A DNA stretch of 64,000 nt, taken from NCBI GenBank assembly GCA_041060555.1, contig JBEUDS010000007.1. One strand, 5' to 3'. The translations under genes were made by a program, and so were the position numbers. Below the pieces are notes generated by a model that was not told the DNA's origin, searched no databases, and saw only the letters and a program-made list of their open reading frames with translations. Positions 44,514 through 54,067 of the stretch are shown here, one piece after another. Position 1 is the stretch's first letter, and each line of letters starts with the position of its first letter. The stretch comes from CAUJIW01 sp963205175 (GTDB lineage Bacteria; Pseudomonadota; Alphaproteobacteria; Sphingomonadales; Sphingomonadaceae).

Positions 44514-45296
44514 ATGACGGATCTGATCACGCTGACGGTCGAGGGCGATGTCGCCCGGCTGATGCTCAACCGGCCGGACAGGAAGAATGCGGTCAGTCAG
44601 GCGATGTGGGATGTGTTGCCGGCGCTGCTGACGACCGTGGAGAATGATCCGCGTGTCAAGGTGATGGTGCTGGGGTCGGCGACACCCGGCATGTTCTGCG
44701 CCGGTGCCGACATCGAGGAGTTCGCCCAGTTCGCCGCCGAGCCCGCCTGGCGCGAGGCCAACCAGGCGGCGATCCGTGCCACCCAGGTGCAGCTGGCCCG
44801 GCTGGCCAAGCCGACCATTGCCGAGGTCGACGGGGCCTGTGTTGGTGCCGGCTGCGGTCTGGCCATCGCCTGTGACCTGCGGGTGGCCTCGCACACCGCA
44901 CGGCTGGGCATCACGCCAGCCAAGCTGGGGCTGGTCTATCCGCTGCACGACACCAAGCTGCTGGTCGATCTCGTCGGGCCGTCGCGCGCCAAGTGGCTGC
45001 TCTATACCGGCCGGCTGGTCTCGGCCGACGAGGCACTGACCATGGGGCTGGTGGATCACGTGGTGCCGGCGGAGGACCTGCGGGCATCGACGCTCTCGCT
45101 GGCGGCATCGATCGCCGCCACGTCGCAGCATACGGTGCGGGCGACCAAGCGGATTGTCCGGCGCATTCTCGACGGTCAGGCGGACGACGATGCCGAGACG
45201 GTGGCGCAGTTCAACGATGCCTTTACCGGGCCTGACCACATCGAGGGCGTGGCGGCATTCCGCGCGAAGCGGGCGCCCGTGTTTCCGGTGCGCTGA
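44514..45296 (+). CDS. Enoyl-CoA hydratase/isomerase family protein
   Basis: 260 residues, the crotonase length. NRPDRKNAVSQAMW is the N-terminal signature; CAGADIEEF and DGACVGAGCGLAIACDLRVAS form the oxyanion hole and CoA site. It probably hydrates or isomerises an acyl-CoA. One of the two classical catalytic glutamates is not evident in the LGITPAKLGLVYP region, so isomerase or another crotonase reaction is possible. GGAGG lies just before ATG 44514. It converges with the pilus locus. Confidence 0.9.
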   Translation: MTDLITLTVEGDVARLMLNRPDRKNAVSQAMWDVLPALLTTVENDPRVKVMVLGSATPGMFCAGADIEEFAQFAAEPAWREANQAAIRATQVQLARLAKPTIAEVDGACVGAGCGLAIACDLRVASHTARLGITPAKLGLVYPLHDTKLLVDLVGPSRAKWLLYTGRLVSADEALTMGLVDHVVPAEDLRASTLSLAASIAATSQHTVRATKRIVRRILDGQADDDAETVAQFNDAFTGPDHIEGVAAFRAKRAPVFPVR

Positions 45297-45342
45297 GCCA
45301 CCCCGATCCGTTCGGCGGGGCGGGCGCGCCGGCTCGCGCGCC

Positions 45343-46338
45343 CTAGTTGCCCTTGTTGATGAACTTGTCGGAGATCGAGCACGCCGCTGGACCCAGTATG
45401 ACGACGAACAGTGTCGGCAGGATGAACAGGATCAGCGGCACGGTCATGATCGCCGGCAATCGGGCGGCCTTTTCCTCCGCGCGCATCATCCGCTCGTTGC
45501 GGAACTCCGCCGACAGCACGCGCAGGGACGAGGCCAGCGGCGTACCGTATTTCTCGGTCTGGATCAGTGTCGTCACCACGCCGCGCATGGCCTGCAACTC
45601 GACGCGCTTCGACAGGTTGTCGAGCGCCTGCCGGCGGTCCTGCAGGAAGCCCAGCTCAATGGCGGTCAGCGTGAATTCGTCGGCGAGTTCCGGGAAGGCC
45701 AAACCCAGCTCACGCGCGACGCGGTTGAACGCGGCGTCGACGGTGAGACCGGCCTCGGCACAGATCACCAGCAGATCGAGCGCGTCCGGCAGGCCCTTGC
45801 GGATGGCATCCGAACGCTTCTGCACGGTGTTGGTGACAACGAGGTCTGGCAGTTTGTAGCCGGCGAGCACGGCGCCAAGGGCCGCCAGCGCCTTCATCAT
45901 CGGCGTTTTGCCCTCCATGACACCGAGGATGTAGATCATGAAAAGCGCAATCAGGCCGAGCGCGACAGGCGCCACCAGACGGGCAAACTGATAGGTGACC
46001 ACCGCGTCCTTCGAGCGCCAGCCGGCTTGCGCCAGCCGCTCGGCGGCCGTCCGGCTCTGCTCGTCCTGCAGCACCTTGAAGCGGTTGAGGATGTTGCGCA
46101 TCGCCTCTGTGGCGTCGACCTTGTTGACGACCGCCATGCGCTTGCGTGAGGTGGTGATGCCGGCCTTCAGCTGGTCGCGGCGCTCCTGCAATCCCTTGAT
46201 GCGGCTGCGCATGGGATCGCGCACCGTCGTTGCCGCCCAGATGGCGAGGATCACCATGAATACCGCCACGCCCGCCATCAGCGTGGCGAGATCGATCGGT
46301 GTCATGCCAAAGGGGAGATCGAATTTCTGGGGGTTCAT
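45343..46338 (-). CDS. tadC: Tad pilus inner-membrane platform protein TadC
   Basis: 331 residues. Several membrane helices flank a GspF-like cytosolic domain (LPDALDLLVICAEAGLTVDAAFNRVA, TLIQTEKYGTPLASSLRVLS). It pairs with TadB as the platform for pilin extrusion. It is the last gene of the pilus run in this window. tadD and pseudopilin genes that often follow are not here; the next gene is convergent. Confidence 0.94.
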   Translation of the reverse strand: MNPQKFDLPFGMTPIDLATLMAGVAVFMVILAIWAATTVRDPMRSRIKGLQERRDQLKAGITTSRKRMAVVNKVDATEAMRNILNRFKVLQDEQSRTAAERLAQAGWRSKDAVVTYQFARLVAPVALGLIALFMIYILGVMEGKTPMMKALAALGAVLAGYKLPDLVVTNTVQKRSDAIRKGLPDALDLLVICAEAGLTVDAAFNRVARELGLAFPELADEFTLTAIELGFLQDRRQALDNLSKRVELQAMRGVVTTLIQTEKYGTPLASSLRVLSAEFRNERMMRAEEKAARLPAIMTVPLILFILPTLFVVILGPAACSISDKFINKGN

Positions 46339-46351
46339 GTCTGGCTTTCCC

Positions 46352-47335
46352 TCAGATTTCGAAGTTGATCATCTTGGCCATGATGGCACAGCCGATGCCC
46401 ATCCAGACCAAGGCGCCGCCGCCGGCGATCATCAGTCGCACGTCTTCGGTGAAGGGGGCGACATAGCCAGGGTTCATGGCGGAGACGATGCCAAACACCA
46501 GGAATGGCAGGGCACCGACGATGTAGGCGCTGGCCTTGGCCTCCGACGACATCGCCTTGATCTTCAGCTTCATCTGCATCCGCTTGCGCAGTACGTCGGA
46601 AAGGTTGCCGAGCGTTTCAGCAAGGTTGCCGCCGGTCTCGCGCTGAATCGCCAGAGTGATGACGAAGAACTGGAATTCGGGCGTGTTGATCCGTTGGGCG
46701 GTATCCATCAGCGCCTGTTCCATGGTGCGGCCGATGCGGATCTTGTCGGACACCGTGCGGAATTCCACGCCGACGGGGTCGGGAAGCTCGCGACCCACGA
46801 TGCTGAGCGATTCGGAGATGGGAAGGCCTGAACGCAGCCCGCGCACCAGCAGATCGATCGCATCGGGAAACAGCTCGATGAATTTCTTGATTCGCCTGCC
46901 GATGATCATGCCGACCACCATGTGCGGCACCGCCAGCCCGATCAGAATCCCCAGCAGCAACGCCAGCAGGAACGGCATGCCGAGGCCGACCGCGAACACC
47001 ACGGTCATGAACAGGAACAGGCCGCCACAGGCCATGCCGTACTGGCCGAGCGTCCAGTCCTTGCCAGTGCGGGACAGGCGGGCGCGCAGTTCGGCGGGGC
47101 GCGGGATGAAGCCCTTGACGATGGAATCGAGCTTGCTCTCGCGCAGCGCGAGGATGCGGCGCATCTGGGCCTTGGCCAGAGCGTCCTGGGAGTTGGAGAA
47201 GCGTTCGCGCATCTTCTCCAGACGCTGGCCGGCGATCTTGTCGGCGTTAGTGCCGCCGGCGAAGGCGAAGCCCAGCAGCGCCAGCGTCAGCAGCGAGCCC
47301 AGCAGGATGACGGCCAGAAGTGCGATCGGTGACAT
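46352..47335 (-). CDS. tadB: Tad pilus inner-membrane platform protein TadB
   Basis: 327 residues. An N-terminal membrane helix and central helices are followed by a GspF-like domain (LFPDAIDLLVRGLRSGLPISESLSIVG, QRETGGNLAETLGNLSDVLRKR). It is the TadC partner, 13 bases upstream of tadC. TadB/TadC interact with the ATPase CpaF/TadA. Confidence 0.94.
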   Translation of the reverse strand: MSPIALLAVILLGSLLTLALLGFAFAGGTNADKIAGQRLEKMRERFSNSQDALAKAQMRRILALRESKLDSIVKGFIPRPAELRARLSRTGKDWTLGQYGMACGGLFLFMTVVFAVGLGMPFLLALLLGILIGLAVPHMVVGMIIGRRIKKFIELFPDAIDLLVRGLRSGLPISESLSIVGRELPDPVGVEFRTVSDKIRIGRTMEQALMDTAQRINTPEFQFFVITLAIQRETGGNLAETLGNLSDVLRKRMQMKLKIKAMSSEAKASAYIVGALPFLVFGIVSAMNPGYVAPFTEDVRLMIAGGGALVWMGIGCAIMAKMINFEI

Positions 47336-47363
47336 GGCGTTTTCCCGTCCTGCGTCCTGGTTC

Positions 47364-49028
47364 TCACATGCATTCCATCAGCGCCCGGCCAAGGCCGTAA
47401 TATTCCGCCCGCTCGTAGAAAGCAGGGCGCAGCCCGGTCGAGACAAAATCGCCGCGCAGCCGGCCGGTCTCGTCCTCGCCGGTGAACTTGAACAGGTAGA
47501 GGTCCTGGGTGGTGATGACGTCGCCTTCCATGCCCACGATCTCGGTGATGTGGGTGATGCGACGCACACCATCGCGCATGCGGCTGATCTGGATGATCAT
47601 GTGCACGGCGTTGGCGATCTGTTCCCGGATCGCCTTGGGCGGCAGGTTTAGGCCGGCCATGTTGACCATGTTTTCAAGGCGGGTCAGTGCCTCGCGCGGC
47701 CGGTTGGCGTGCAGCGTGCCGAGCGAGCCGTCATGGCCGGTATTCATCGCCTGCAGCAGGTCGATGGCTTCGGAGCCGCGAACCTCGCCCAGAATGATGC
47801 GGTCAGGACGCATGCGCAGCGCGTTCTTGACGAGGTCGCGCATGGTCACCTCGCCGTTGCCTTCAAGATTGGCGGGGCGGGTTTCCAGACGCACCACATG
47901 TGGCTGTTGCAGCTGGAGCTCCGCCGCGTCCTCGATGGTGACGATGCGCTCGCCCATGTCGATGTTGCGTGACACGGCGTTGAGCATCGTGGTCTTGCCG
48001 GAGCCGGTACCGCCGGAGATGATGATGTTAAGGCGGCAGCGGCCGGCGATTTTGAGCAACTGCGCCATCTTGGGATGGATGTTGCCCTGGTCGGCCATCA
48101 TGTCGAGCGTGATCTTGCGCTTGGAGAACTTGCGGATCGAGATCGACGCGCCATCGATGGCCAGCGGCGGGATGATACAGTTGACGCGGCTGCCATCGAG
48201 CAGGCGGGCGTCGCAGATCGGGCTCGATTCATCGACGCGACGGCCGACCGCGGCGACAATGCGCTGGGCAACGTTGATGAGATGCTGGTCGTCGCGGAAG
48301 CGGATGTCCGTCAGTTCCAGCTTGCCCTTGCGCTCGACGTAAATCTGGTTCGGGCCATTGACCATGATGTCGGTCACCGCCTCGTCGGCCAGCAGCGGTT
48401 CAAGCGGTCCCAGGCCCAGCATGTCGTTGAGCAGCAGGGTGACGACCTCGCGCTGCTCAAGCTGGTTGAGATTGATGCGCTGCTGCAGCAGCAGCTCGGC
48501 GACGATGTCCGACACCTGCTCGGCAACTTCGCCGCGCGACAGCTCGGCGATGGCGGAGGCATCAATATGCTCCATCAGCAGCGGATGGATTTTCTCCTTC
48601 GCGGCGATGACGCTGGACTGGCTGCTGGAGCGGGCGACCGCCTTGGGCGGGTCGGGCGTCGGCAGCGGCTCAAGTGCCTTGCCGGCTTCGATCAGATCAT
48701 TGAGGAGCACGGTGACCGCGTCCCGCGTCTCCATCTCGTTGAGCGTCAGGTTGTTGTCGACAGCAGTCGCCTGGATGCGTTCCTCCAGCGCCGCCATCAG
48801 CTCGGGACGCGGGCGATTGCGCCACTCGTCGGGCGGAAAGATCGCCAGCAGATCGTTGGAGAGCAGTTCGTAGATCTGGTCGACGATGGCGCCACGCGCC
48901 GCCGGTGCCGGTGTCGTGGGTTCCACCGAGCCAGGCGCCACCAGAGGCCGACGCCCGGCGACCAGGCTGGTCTTGCCGTTGTCCGCGGTCTGCTGTGCCG
49001 CGCGTCGTCCGAATCCCAATGGCTTCAT
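47364..49028 (-). CDS. cpaF: Tad pilus assembly/retraction ATPase with duplicated N-terminal module
   Basis: 554 residues. The secretion ATPase core has Walker A GGTGSGKTT (339-347), Walker B region RIILGEVRG (410-418) and HDGSLGTLHANRP. It powers pilus extension (and, in Caulobacter, retraction). The N-terminal helical module appears twice: residues about 46-122 and 142-213 each end LNxxExRxxVTxLLNDxxxxGxxLEPL. Family members usually have one such module and are nearer 450-500 residues. It is 14 bases after cpaE. Confidence 0.95.
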   Translation of the reverse strand: MKPLGFGRRAAQQTADNGKTSLVAGRRPLVAPGSVEPTTPAPAARGAIVDQIYELLSNDLLAIFPPDEWRNRPRPELMAALEERIQATAVDNNLTLNEMETRDAVTVLLNDLIEAGKALEPLPTPDPPKAVARSSSQSSVIAAKEKIHPLLMEHIDASAIAELSRGEVAEQVSDIVAELLLQQRINLNQLEQREVVTLLLNDMLGLGPLEPLLADEAVTDIMVNGPNQIYVERKGKLELTDIRFRDDQHLINVAQRIVAAVGRRVDESSPICDARLLDGSRVNCIIPPLAIDGASISIRKFSKRKITLDMMADQGNIHPKMAQLLKIAGRCRLNIIISGGTGSGKTTMLNAVSRNIDMGERIVTIEDAAELQLQQPHVVRLETRPANLEGNGEVTMRDLVKNALRMRPDRIILGEVRGSEAIDLLQAMNTGHDGSLGTLHANRPREALTRLENMVNMAGLNLPPKAIREQIANAVHMIIQISRMRDGVRRITHITEIVGMEGDVITTQDLYLFKFTGEDETGRLRGDFVSTGLRPAFYERAEYYGLGRALMECM

Positions 49029-49042
49029 GGCGTACTACGCAC

Positions 49043-50311
49043 CTACTTCTTGATGGCCAGCAGCGACTTCAGATCCTTCAGCTTGCCCAGCAGAGAATGT
49101 TCGTTCGTCCCGCCGTCCTCGCTCATTGACGCCATGACCTGCTGGGCGAGGTGCGCCAGCTCGGCGGCAACCTTGGTGCCGGTGGCGCTTTGAGCCAGGC
49201 TCTTGCCCTGTTTGGCCGCGGCCACGGCGTGTTTGGCGTCGAGCGGCAGCATGATGTCGATCGTGCGTTCCACCGAGGCTTCGAAATCCTTGCGGGCGAC
49301 TTCAGGCTGACCCTGGGCCGGCACCTTGTTGGCGATAAGCCGAACCTTGGCGGCCGGTGCGTGCATGGACAGGAAGCTGAGCAGCCGGATGGTGTCGCGC
49401 GCGGCGGCCAGCGTCAGGTCGGTCACCACAACCACCTCGCTGATTTCGGTCAGCAGGTGGGGGTTCTGCACGGCCAGCAGGCGCGGGAGGTCGATGATCA
49501 CGGCATCGAATGACTGGACGAGCTGATCCTGCAGGTGATGCAAGGCGGCGCCATCGGTGAGCAAGGGGGCGTTGATCGGGGCCTCGGCCGACAGAATCGC
49601 CAGTTTTTCGGAGGCTTTGACGATCGCGCGCTCGATGAACAGGCTGTCGATACGGCCGGGATTTTCCAGCGCGTCGGTCAGGCCGCGGCCGGGTTCGAGA
49701 TCGAACGACAACGCACCCACGCCGAAGTGGATGTCGAGATCGAGCAGGGCGGTCTTGCGATCGAGTTGTTCGGCGCAGACCCAGGCGATCGAGCTGGCGA
49801 CCGTCGATGTGCCGACGCCGCCACGCGCGCCAATGACGGCGACAGCAACGTGGGGCCGCGCCTCGTCCTGAGCCGTTACCTTGCTGCCGTGCAGTGCCGC
49901 CTGGGCATTGTGCAGGGAGTCACGGACAATTTCCGAATGAAGCGGCTTCAGCAGGTAATCGTGGATGCCCGAGGCCAGCAGATCCCGATACAGGCCGACG
50001 TCGTTGATCTCGCCCATCGCGATGACGATGGTGCCTGGCTCGCAGACCTCGGCCAGGGCGTTGATATCGGTCAGCGGATCATGACAGTCGGTGAGGTCGA
50101 CCATCAGGATCTGCGGCGAGGCGGAAACGGACAACGTCTGCACCGCGTTGCGCAGGCCGCCCTTGTGGATTTTCTCCGCCTGCCAGCCCATGTCTGTGAC
50201 AACCGGTTTGAGAATCTCGACGGTTGCCTCGTCACACACGAAGGCACAGAAGGCGTCGCGTGCGGCGACGGCGGTGCCGGCTCGCTTGTTCATGGACCAG
50301 GGAGCGTTCAT
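49043..50311 (-). CDS. cpaE: Tad pilus localisation ATPase CpaE/TadZ
   Basis: 422 residues. An N-terminal receiver-like domain (about 24-140, ending DYLLKPLHSEIV) is followed by a MinD/ParA-like ATPase domain. The deviant Walker A is GARGGVGTSTVA, usual for TadZ, which lacks the standard P-loop lysine. It marks the cell pole for pilus assembly in other bacteria. A ~20-residue Ala/Arg-rich start precedes the receiver domain. Confidence 0.94.
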   Translation of the reverse strand: MNAPWSMNKRAGTAVAARDAFCAFVCDEATVEILKPVVTDMGWQAEKIHKGGLRNAVQTLSVSASPQILMVDLTDCHDPLTDINALAEVCEPGTIVIAMGEINDVGLYRDLLASGIHDYLLKPLHSEIVRDSLHNAQAALHGSKVTAQDEARPHVAVAVIGARGGVGTSTVASSIAWVCAEQLDRKTALLDLDIHFGVGALSFDLEPGRGLTDALENPGRIDSLFIERAIVKASEKLAILSAEAPINAPLLTDGAALHHLQDQLVQSFDAVIIDLPRLLAVQNPHLLTEISEVVVVTDLTLAAARDTIRLLSFLSMHAPAAKVRLIANKVPAQGQPEVARKDFEASVERTIDIMLPLDAKHAVAAAKQGKSLAQSATGTKVAAELAHLAQQVMASMSEDGGTNEHSLLGKLKDLKSLLAIKK

Positions 50312-50324
50312 GGATCGCTACTCC

Positions 50325-50972
50325 TTACTTGTTCTTGACGCTGGTTGACGGCAGCGGGTCAGCCCCGGTGGGCTTCTTCTTGGCATAGGCGTCGATGGCC
50401 TTGCCGATCTGCTTGGCGTCCGGCCCCTGATAGGTCTTGCCTTGTTCGAGGTCGCGCGGATCAGCGATCATGGCGGCGAGGTTGTTGTTGACCGCGCAGC
50501 CGTGATTGCTGCTCATCGCGCCAGTCATCGTCATCACCGGTGCGTCGCTCCAGTCGGGGCAGGCCGGCGGTGTCGCCTGGGCGCGGGAGACGACGAGACG
50601 GACTGTTCCGCTCGCGGGGCGGGCGCCGGTCGGAACGGCGACATCCTCGATCAGCATACCGAATCTGGCGGCTACCCGGGCGACTGCCGCGCGTCGGTCG
50701 CCGGCGCCGGCGCTGGCCGGATCATCGATGCTGAGATGATCGCCATAGGCGACCCCGATGCCACCAAGGAAGGCCTCAAGGGCCTTGGCGTCAGCGGCCG
50801 AAAGACGATTGTCGGTGCCGAATCGCACATCGTGCGTGACAACCTGCGCGCTCACGGTGGGCACCTTCAGCGAAGATACGCCACGATTGTCGCTACAGGC
50901 GGCAAGGCCGACCGAAAGAACGAGGGCGCCTGCCAGCAGAGGGAGCGCGGAGGGGATCGGGAAACGGATCAT
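50325..50972 (-). CDS. cpaD: Tad pilus assembly lipoprotein CpaD
   Basis: 215 residues. A lipoprotein signal (LSVGLAAC) is followed by a CpaD-like domain with VRLVVSRAQA, CPDWSD and SNHGCAVNNNLAAMIADPRDL, the typical CpaD end. It is an outer-membrane partner of the secretin. Cysteines in CPDWSD and HGCAVN likely form a disulfide. Confidence 0.93.
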   Translation of the reverse strand: MIRFPIPSALPLLAGALVLSVGLAACSDNRGVSSLKVPTVSAQVVTHDVRFGTDNRLSAADAKALEAFLGGIGVAYGDHLSIDDPASAGAGDRRAAVARVAARFGMLIEDVAVPTGARPASGTVRLVVSRAQATPPACPDWSDAPVMTMTGAMSSNHGCAVNNNLAAMIADPRDLEQGKTYQGPDAKQIGKAIDAYAKKKPTGADPLPSTSVKNK

Positions 50973-50983
50973 CTGTGCTCTCC

Positions 50984-52525
50984 TTACTGGAACGAGAAGC
51001 CGGGTGCGGCCGCGCTGGCGCCCTGCTGCGCCTGGGCCGGCACCGGCGGGGTGACGGGGGCCGGGGTCTCGGGCTTCTTGCCGGGCGAGAAGGTCCGCCC
51101 CAGCAGCCAGCGTTCCAGATCGCTCGGCGCCTTGTAGCCATCGGTGGGCAACTTGATGTTCCGGGCGTTGGTCGGCTTCACCAGGTAGGGCGTGACCACG
51201 ATGACAAGTTCGGTTTCCTGGCGCTGGAACCTGTCGGACTTGAACAGCGCGCCGATGATCGGCAGATCGCCCAGCCCCGGGGTCTTGGAGACATCCTGGT
51301 TGGTGGTGTTGCGCAACAGGCCGGCGATCATGAAGCTCTGCCCGGAGCCCAGTTCGACCGTGGTTTCGGCGCGCCGGGTGGTCAGACCCGGTACGGAGAT
51401 GCCGTTAACGGTAATCGCACCGGCTGACGACAGCTCGCTCACCTCGGGGCGCACGCGCATGCTGATGCGCTCGCCCGACATCACGGTCGGCGTGAACGCG
51501 AGGCCGACGCCATATTCCTTGTACTCGATGAATACCCGGCCGTCCTTGTCGGGAGCCGGAATGGCGAACTCGCCACCGGCGAGGAAGCTGGCGGTCTCGC
51601 CCGAAATCGACGTGAGGTTCGGTTCCGCCAGCACCGTGACCAGGCCCTGCTCGGCCAGCGCATCAATGGCGCCTGCCGCGTCGAGCCCCAGCAACGAGCC
51701 GGCGCCACCGATGGAGGTGGTGCCATCGGTCAGGCCCTTGAACGTGTAGGCGGTGCCCGCGACCACGGGCAGGCCGGTGACGGGATTGAGCGGCATCGTC
51801 ACCTGGGCGCCACCCGGCAGGGTGACGGCGCCGGACGGGAAGCCGCTGAGGTCGGTCGCGCCGATATCAACAAAATCGCGGCCGCGCGACAGGTTGAACA
51901 GGAAGCCGCCGGTCTGGTCGCGGGTGGCGATGTTGAAGCCCATCTGCTTGAGCAGGGTGCGGCTCACTTCGGCAATCTTGACCTGGAGGTTGACCTGCAC
52001 CGGCGTCGCGGTCTGGAGCTTGTTGACCACGGTCTGCTTGTCGCCGAGGAAACCCTTCACCAGGCGACCGGCTTCCTCCACCGCTTCGGGTGACGGCACG
52101 GTGCCGTTGAGGAAGGTCATGCCGTTGAAGGTCTGCACGTCGATCTCCGACGTCGGCAGGGCGGCCTTCAGCATCCGCTGGATCTGGTCGATGTTGTTGG
52201 CGACCCGGACGGTCGCCGAGTAGATTACCTTGTCGGCGCCATCCATGGCGAACAGCGTGGTTTCGCCCTCGCCGGTACCGAATACATAGATCAGCTGGTT
52301 GGAGCGGACCTGCACGTCGGCCACCCGGGGGTTGGCGATGAACACATTGGCCGCCGGGCGGTCGAGCCGGATCAGCGAACCCTTGTTGACGCCGATGGAC
52401 AGTTCGCGGTCGGCTTGCTGGACCGCGGTCTGGCCCGCGAGCGTGGCGACGGGGAAGGCCGCGATGCTGCCTGCGACCGCCACCGAAAGGGCCGACGCGC
52501 GCAGGAGGTGGATGGTCTTGCTCAT
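50984..52525 (-). CDS. cpaC: Tad pilus secretin CpaC/RcpA
   Basis: 513 residues. A signal peptide, N-terminal POTRA-like/BON-like region (VFIANPRVADVQVRSNQLIYVFG) and C-terminal secretin core (LVTVLAEPNLTSISGETASFLAGGEF, VELGSGQSFMIAGLL) are visible. It forms the outer-membrane channel for the pilus. It overlaps the cpaB stop by one base, so the two are coupled. Confidence 0.95.
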   Translation of the reverse strand: MSKTIHLLRASALSVAVAGSIAAFPVATLAGQTAVQQADRELSIGVNKGSLIRLDRPAANVFIANPRVADVQVRSNQLIYVFGTGEGETTLFAMDGADKVIYSATVRVANNIDQIQRMLKAALPTSEIDVQTFNGMTFLNGTVPSPEAVEEAGRLVKGFLGDKQTVVNKLQTATPVQVNLQVKIAEVSRTLLKQMGFNIATRDQTGGFLFNLSRGRDFVDIGATDLSGFPSGAVTLPGGAQVTMPLNPVTGLPVVAGTAYTFKGLTDGTTSIGGAGSLLGLDAAGAIDALAEQGLVTVLAEPNLTSISGETASFLAGGEFAIPAPDKDGRVFIEYKEYGVGLAFTPTVMSGERISMRVRPEVSELSSAGAITVNGISVPGLTTRRAETTVELGSGQSFMIAGLLRNTTNQDVSKTPGLGDLPIIGALFKSDRFQRQETELVIVVTPYLVKPTNARNIKLPTDGYKAPSDLERWLLGRTFSPGKKPETPAPVTPPVPAQAQQGASAAAPGFSFQ

Positions 52526-53508
52526 CAGTTTGCCTCCGGGGCAGGCGCGATGGCGCCGCCGATGTTGCTCATGGCGCTGGCCATGGCGTTCATGAAGGTG
52601 CCGACTTCCGTTTCATCACGGGCCTGGCCGCGCAGCACGATGACGTTGGTGCCGCGCTTGGCGCCGGGATGCGCGGCCGGCTGGCTGCCACCGCCACCAC
52701 CACCACCGACCTTGGCGTTGGCGTATTTCGAGACTTCCGAGCCCAGCGTGTAGGTCGGCCGTGCGTCGGACGGCATCGGTGCTTCGTCCACGCGGCTCTC
52801 GCCGCTGGCCGCCGCTGCATTCTCGGTCAACGGCCGCAGGCTGAGCGACAGGCTGCCCAGCCGCTGCATGACCGCGATTTTCTCGACCAGCTTCGGCGTT
52901 ACTTCCAGCGTGACGGTGCGGCCGACCTTGGGCTGGTTCTCCAGATCGTTCGTACGTTGGTCGACGGCGAGCACGCGGACGTTGCGAAGCACGGTCTGGG
53001 AGACCTTGATGGTCGGCGCATCCTCGCGCGGCACTTCGGTGGTGAGGATGAGATCGACGCGATCACCGGGGAACACGAAGCCGGCAACGCCCGAGGTGTC
53101 GGAGACGGAGACGGTGATCGCCCGCATGCCTTCGGACAGGACGGCGGCGAGGAAACCCCGTTCGCCGGGACCGACGAGTGCTCCCTGGGTCAGGGGCTGG
53201 CCGGGGGTCATCGAGGTCCGGACCACCTTGCCGACATAGGCATCCTGCTGGGTCTGGCCCTCGACAAAATAAGTCTGGTCCAGGTTGTCGTTGGGCCATT
53301 TCTGCCAGCGCACCTGCGCGGCCTCGATGATGTGACCAACCGGCAGCGGCACGGCGGCCACCAGGACGCGCGGGCCCTTGCTTTCGGCCACCGCGGCTGC
53401 CTGCGCAGGCTTCGGCCCTTCACTGGTCAGCAGATTTCGAGCGAAAAGCGCCGTGACAACGGCAATCAGCAAAGCCGCCACCACCAAGATCAAGCTGCGC
53501 ACGTTCAT
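52525..53508 (-). CDS. cpaB: Tad pilus assembly protein CpaB/RcpC
   Basis: 327 residues. One N-terminal membrane helix (LILVVAALLIAVVTALFA) is followed by a SAF domain (VLVAAVPLPVGHIIEAAQVRW) and the RcpC region (GDRVDLILTTEVP, GRTVTLEVTPKLVEKIAVMQRLG). It is a periplasmic partner of the secretin. A glycine run near residue 270 (KVGGGGGGGSQ) forms a flexible linker. Confidence 0.94.
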   Translation of the reverse strand: MNVRSLILVVAALLIAVVTALFARNLLTSEGPKPAQAAAVAESKGPRVLVAAVPLPVGHIIEAAQVRWQKWPNDNLDQTYFVEGQTQQDAYVGKVVRTSMTPGQPLTQGALVGPGERGFLAAVLSEGMRAITVSVSDTSGVAGFVFPGDRVDLILTTEVPREDAPTIKVSQTVLRNVRVLAVDQRTNDLENQPKVGRTVTLEVTPKLVEKIAVMQRLGSLSLSLRPLTENAAAASGESRVDEAPMPSDARPTYTLGSEVSKYANAKVGGGGGGGSQPAAHPGAKRGTNVIVLRGQARDETEVGTFMNAMASAMSNIGGAIAPAPEAN

Positions 53509-53536
53509 TTGTCAGCCTCCAACGGGATTGCCGTCG

Positions 53537-54022
53537 TTATCCACCGAAAACATTAACGATTGGTTGGATGGTTAATGCGATGCCGCCCGCGGCGATCGCG
53601 ACGCCGTAGGGAACGGCGTTCTCGCCATCGTGTTTGCGAAGTCGTCGCGCCACGACAACGCCAAGCGCCACCAGGCCGCCGAACACGGCGACCAGCAGCA
53701 TCAGGTCGAACACCTGACGACCTGGCGTCCATAAGGCGAGCGCGGCCATCAGCTTCACATCGCCGCCGCCCATCACCCCGGCGGCGAACAGCGCCGCGAA
53801 CAGGACGAACACCAGCGCCGCCATCCCGGCCTGAAGGCCCAGCGCCGGCCACAGCGCGACGCCGCTGGCCGCGAAAGTGCTGTACAGATAGGGCAGGGCC
53901 AGCAACGCAACCGCCAAGCATAACCAGTTGGGAATGATGTAGCGACGCACGTCGCCGATCGCGGCAGTCACCAGCAGGCCGACCAGAATGAACAGTAGTG
54001 CGAAGCGGATGAAATCCCACAT
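53537..54022 (-). CDS. cpaA: Prepilin peptidase CpaA/TadV (A24 family)
   Basis: 161 residues with several membrane helices. The two catalytic aspartate sites are visible: AIGDVRRYIIPNWL and MGGGDVKLMAALALW. It cuts the leader of Flp pilins at the inner membrane. It is the first gene of the locus in this window. The flp pilin that normally lies just upstream is not here; a hydrolase gene starts 46 bases away in the opposite direction. Confidence 0.94.
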   Translation of the reverse strand: MWDFIRFALLFILVGLLVTAAIGDVRRYIIPNWLCLAVALLALPYLYSTFAASGVALWPALGLQAGMAALVFVLFAALFAAGVMGGGDVKLMAALALWTPGRQVFDLMLLVAVFGGLVALGVVVARRLRKHDGENAVPYGVAIAAGGIALTIQPIVNVFGG

Positions 54023-54067
54023 GGAGCCATGCTAGAGGGACAGAGTTGAACATTCGGTAACCAAGTT

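Noticed and set aside
45322..45343. GC-rich 8-bp hairpin between the crotonase and tadC as a terminator
   Set aside because: It overlaps the tadC stop codon and has no T-run on either strand.
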